From the NCBI GenBank assembly GCA_003452965.1, contig DMMW01000056.1, positions 1-33,741 of the forward strand: a stretch of 33,741 nucleotides of DNA, read 5' to 3'. The stretch comes from Elusimicrobiota bacterium (GTDB lineage: Bacteria; Elusimicrobiota; UBA8919). Below, in pieces: positions 32,415-33,741 of the stretch (the stretch's first letter is position 1; every line of letters starts with the position of its first letter). Below the pieces are notes generated by a model. That model made no database searches. It was not told the origin of the DNA and saw only the letters and a list, made by a program, of their open reading frames with translations. A program made the position numbers and the translations under genes.

Positions 32415-32780
32415 ATGAATAAGTTAGTCACAGTATTGTTAGTGTTTGTTTTTACGTTGATAGGTTCTTTTTCTTATGCTCATTCACCTTCCGAAATAAA
32501 ATTAAATTTTGATTATGAAGCGAAAATATTAAAAGCAATTATTTTACATAGTGTTGCCGATTCGGATAAGCATTACATAAAAGAAATAAAAATTAAGAAA
32601 AACAACAAAGAGATTCTTGTTCATAAACTCAGCAGGCAAGATAATAATACCGAACAAGAAGTGAGTTATTTAATTCCTGATATAAATGATTCCGATACAT
32701 TAACCATTATTGCATATTGTAGTAAGATAGGGCAAATAAAAAAAGATATAAAAATAACATTCAATAAAGAATCTAAATAG
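32415..32780 (+). CDS. Exported superoxide-reductase-fold-like protein
   Basis: A 121-aa protein with a signal peptide (1-22, ending SYA). It follows an AGGAGG site. The mature domain has the pattern H45...D51-K-H53-Y-I, then a strand pair and IAYCSKIG (C102), which recalls the desulfoferrodoxin/superoxide reductase fold (HYI...CNxHG). The second histidine of the CNxHG motif and others of the usual four-His/one-Cys iron site are not present, so a working iron centre is doubtful. It lies 42 bp after the lipocalin gene. Confidence 0.5.
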   Translation: MNKLVTVLLVFVFTLIGSFSYAHSPSEIKLNFDYEAKILKAIILHSVADSDKHYIKEIKIKKNNKEILVHKLSRQDNNTEQEVSYLIPDINDSDTLTIIAYCSKIGQIKKDIKITFNKESK

Positions 32781-32783
32781 TTT

Positions 32784-32842
32784 ATCCTGCAGCCAGAAGA
32801 CCACATTCATAAAAACGATAGTGAATGGTCTTCGGGCAGGAT
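32784..32842. repeat. Long interrupted hairpin after the SOR-like gene
   Basis: Three collinear stem segments: ATCCTGC/GCAGGAT, GAAGACC/GGTCTTC and ATTCA/TGAAT (32784-32809 with 32822-32842). It begins 3 bp after the stop codon at 32780. It could end the transcript, though there is no T-run. Confidence 0.6.
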
Positions 32843-32844
32843 TT

Positions 32845-32914
32845 CGCTCCAGAATCTTAAGGTAAACTATATAATCCCGATTGTTATCGGGATAGAGCTT
32901 CATCCTGCAGCCAG
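32845..32914. repeat. 70-bp direct repeat, copy 1
   Basis: Identical to 33011-33080 over 70 bp (offset 166). It contains the hairpin TCCCGAT-TGTT-ATCGGGA and ends in TCATCCTGCAGCCAG. The gene-free stretch 32781-33314 is this repeat block plus a promoter. Confidence 0.9.
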
Positions 32915-32966
32915 TCCCACAAAAAGTCGGGGGGACGGGCCCTCCACTTCCGCCACTGATTCTTTC

Positions 32967-33000
32967 TTGCCCACCAACGGTTTAGTGGTGGGGGCGGGCA
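32967..33000. repeat. GC-rich hairpin between the 70-bp copies
   Basis: CTTGCCC and GGGCAAG form the outer stem, CCACCA and TGGTGG pair inside. GC content is far above that of the surroundings. It is the core of the segment 32915-33010 between the two 70-bp copies. Confidence 0.5.
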
Positions 33001-33010
33001 AGCAGGCCTG

Positions 33011-33080
33011 CGCTCCAGAATCTTAAGGTAAACTATATAATCCCGATTGTTATCGGGATAGAGCTTCATCCTGCAGCCAG
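33011..33080. repeat. 70-bp direct repeat, copy 2
   Basis: An exact copy of 32845-32914. It is followed by AGAAGACCAC, as is the partial unit at 32781, so the array is built of repeated TCCTGCAGCCAG units with different inserts. Confidence 0.9.
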
Positions 33081-33160
33081 AAGACCACGGATGAAAGTTT
33101 TTAACCCCAGAATATGTTGGATGTAAAACAACACAACTTCTAAGAAACATATTTTATCAC

Positions 33161-33189
33161 TTGACGTATCTATAAAACTTTTCTATAAT
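33161..33189 (+). promoter_or_regulatory. Promoter of the small membrane protein gene
   Basis: TTGACG (33161-33166), 17 bp, TATAAT (33184-33189), a near-consensus match with a leader of about 118 nt to the ATG at 33315. Confidence 0.6.
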
Positions 33190-33314
33190 CTACCGTTAAA
33201 GAATGTTATTGATAAAACAGTCCGCCATTTCCGCCACTAAGTCGTTGGCGGATAAGAAACCACTGGCGAGACCTACGGTTCGCAGGGGGTTAAGCGAACC
33301 TTCGGGAGATTATC

Positions 33315-33653
33315 ATGAATTGGACTATTGTTATTTTAGTAGGGACTCAGACGTTATATACTGTAACGGATTTGTTGGGTCGGTCATATATGCGGAAATA
33401 CAGTTTTACATTAACAACATTTATTTCATTATGGTTTGGGCTTTATGTGTTACTCAAAATAATTGCAAGTTTCGGCCAGTTATATGTATTTACATCGACA
33501 GAATTGGGAAAGTCAATGGCTTTGTTTGGAGCAGTATCAATAGTACTTTCAAATATTCTCGGTTATTTCATATTAAATGAAATTTTATCGCTGGGAGCAT
33601 ATATCGGTATAACATTAGCAGTATTAGCGTTTATAATTTTAGCAGTAATATAG
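33315..33653 (+). CDS. Small four-helix membrane protein (SMR/EamA-like)
   Basis: A 112-aa hydrophobic protein with four predicted membrane helices (about 3-23, 31-53, 65-86 and 91-111), the size and layout of small multidrug resistance transporters. The third and fourth helices (GAVSIVLSNILGYFILNE, then LSLGAYIGITLAVLAFIIL) match the end of the SMR/EamA fold, where an acidic residue (E88) follows the third helix. The signature glutamate of true SMR proteins in the first helix is absent (there is D19), so a half-size EamA-type transporter is more likely. GGGAG precedes the ATG. Confidence 0.65.
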   Translation: MNWTIVILVGTQTLYTVTDLLGRSYMRKYSFTLTTFISLWFGLYVLLKIIASFGQLYVFTSTELGKSMALFGAVSIVLSNILGYFILNEILSLGAYIGITLAVLAFIILAVI

Positions 33654-33741
33654 GGTCTGCTGAAAAACTCCATGCCTACGTTCCCAAGGAACTTCGGCAG
33701 GCAGGCAGCATCCCCTATGGCTTACTGAAAAATTCATATGT

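Noticed and set aside
33203..33580. 125-aa frame overlapping the small membrane protein
   Set aside because: The alternative frame at 33315-33653 gives four clean membrane helices and has a ribosome site; this one does not.

Overview
The window is AT-rich chromosomal DNA from a Gram-negative bacterium. The evidence is lipobox lipoproteins, an outer-membrane-type lipocalin, a membrane fusion protein with an ABC exporter, and a complete MoxR/BatA-E aerotolerance-type operon of the kind known from Bacteroidetes, Spirochaetes and several uncultured phyla. Intergenic DNA is full of short palindromic and direct repeats. Promoters of the form TTGAYN-16/17/18-TATAAT or TAAAAT are easy to see. I cannot name the organism; an anaerobe from an under-cultured phylum is an inference only.

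Region 1 (1-5727) is a small genomic island in a tRNA-Tyr gene. The first 39 bases of tRNA-Tyr occur at 243-281, cut off in the anticodon loop, and again at 5644-5682 as the start of a complete tRNA-Tyr (5644-5727). Just inside each copy lies a pair of TTGACACCA repeats with an 11-bp period, like arm-type integrase sites. The cargo is an MNT/HEPN toxin-antitoxin-type pair, a DUF1016 PD-(D/E)XK nuclease, a zinc-ribbon/SEC-C protein, a structured leader RNA before a 66-aa basic protein, a lipoprotein, and decayed fragments including an IS256-type transposase end. No integrase remains.

Region 2 (5896-10205) has thiamine salvage genes thiM and thiE, then two tandem divergent paralogues (456 and 454 aa). 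Both carry the three active-site motifs of the archaeo-eukaryotic primase (AEP/PriS-like) superfamily. This pair is the most interesting coding content in the window.

Region 3 (10206-19926) is the Bat operon: moxR, a DUF58 protein, a TPR/SurA-N-like protein without a PPIase domain, a small BatD-like protein, batA, batB, batC, batD and batE. Most junctions overlap by a few bases. A palindrome cluster precedes moxR and a G-rich minisatellite lies between batC and batD.

Region 4 (19999-23581) holds a GNAT-type protein, a lipoprotein alpha/beta hydrolase, a DUF4380-like sugar-mutarotase-fold protein, and a second small protein/nucleotidyltransferase pair. Region 5 (23637-26273, minus strand) is a fusion protein/ATPase/ABC-2 permease exporter, probably read from a leaderless promoter. 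Region 6 (26274-31124) starts with a repeat cluster containing a 93-bp direct duplication. It continues with an AraC-type response regulator, a four-PAS histidine kinase, a TPR protein and a stand-alone receiver. A 21-bp-period direct repeat abuts the promoter of the TPR gene, which suggests a target for the AraC-type regulator. Region 7 (31294-33741) has an exported hypothetical protein, a lipocalin, an exported superoxide-reductase-fold-like protein, a palindromic repeat block with a 70-bp duplication, and a small four-helix SMR/EamA-like membrane protein.
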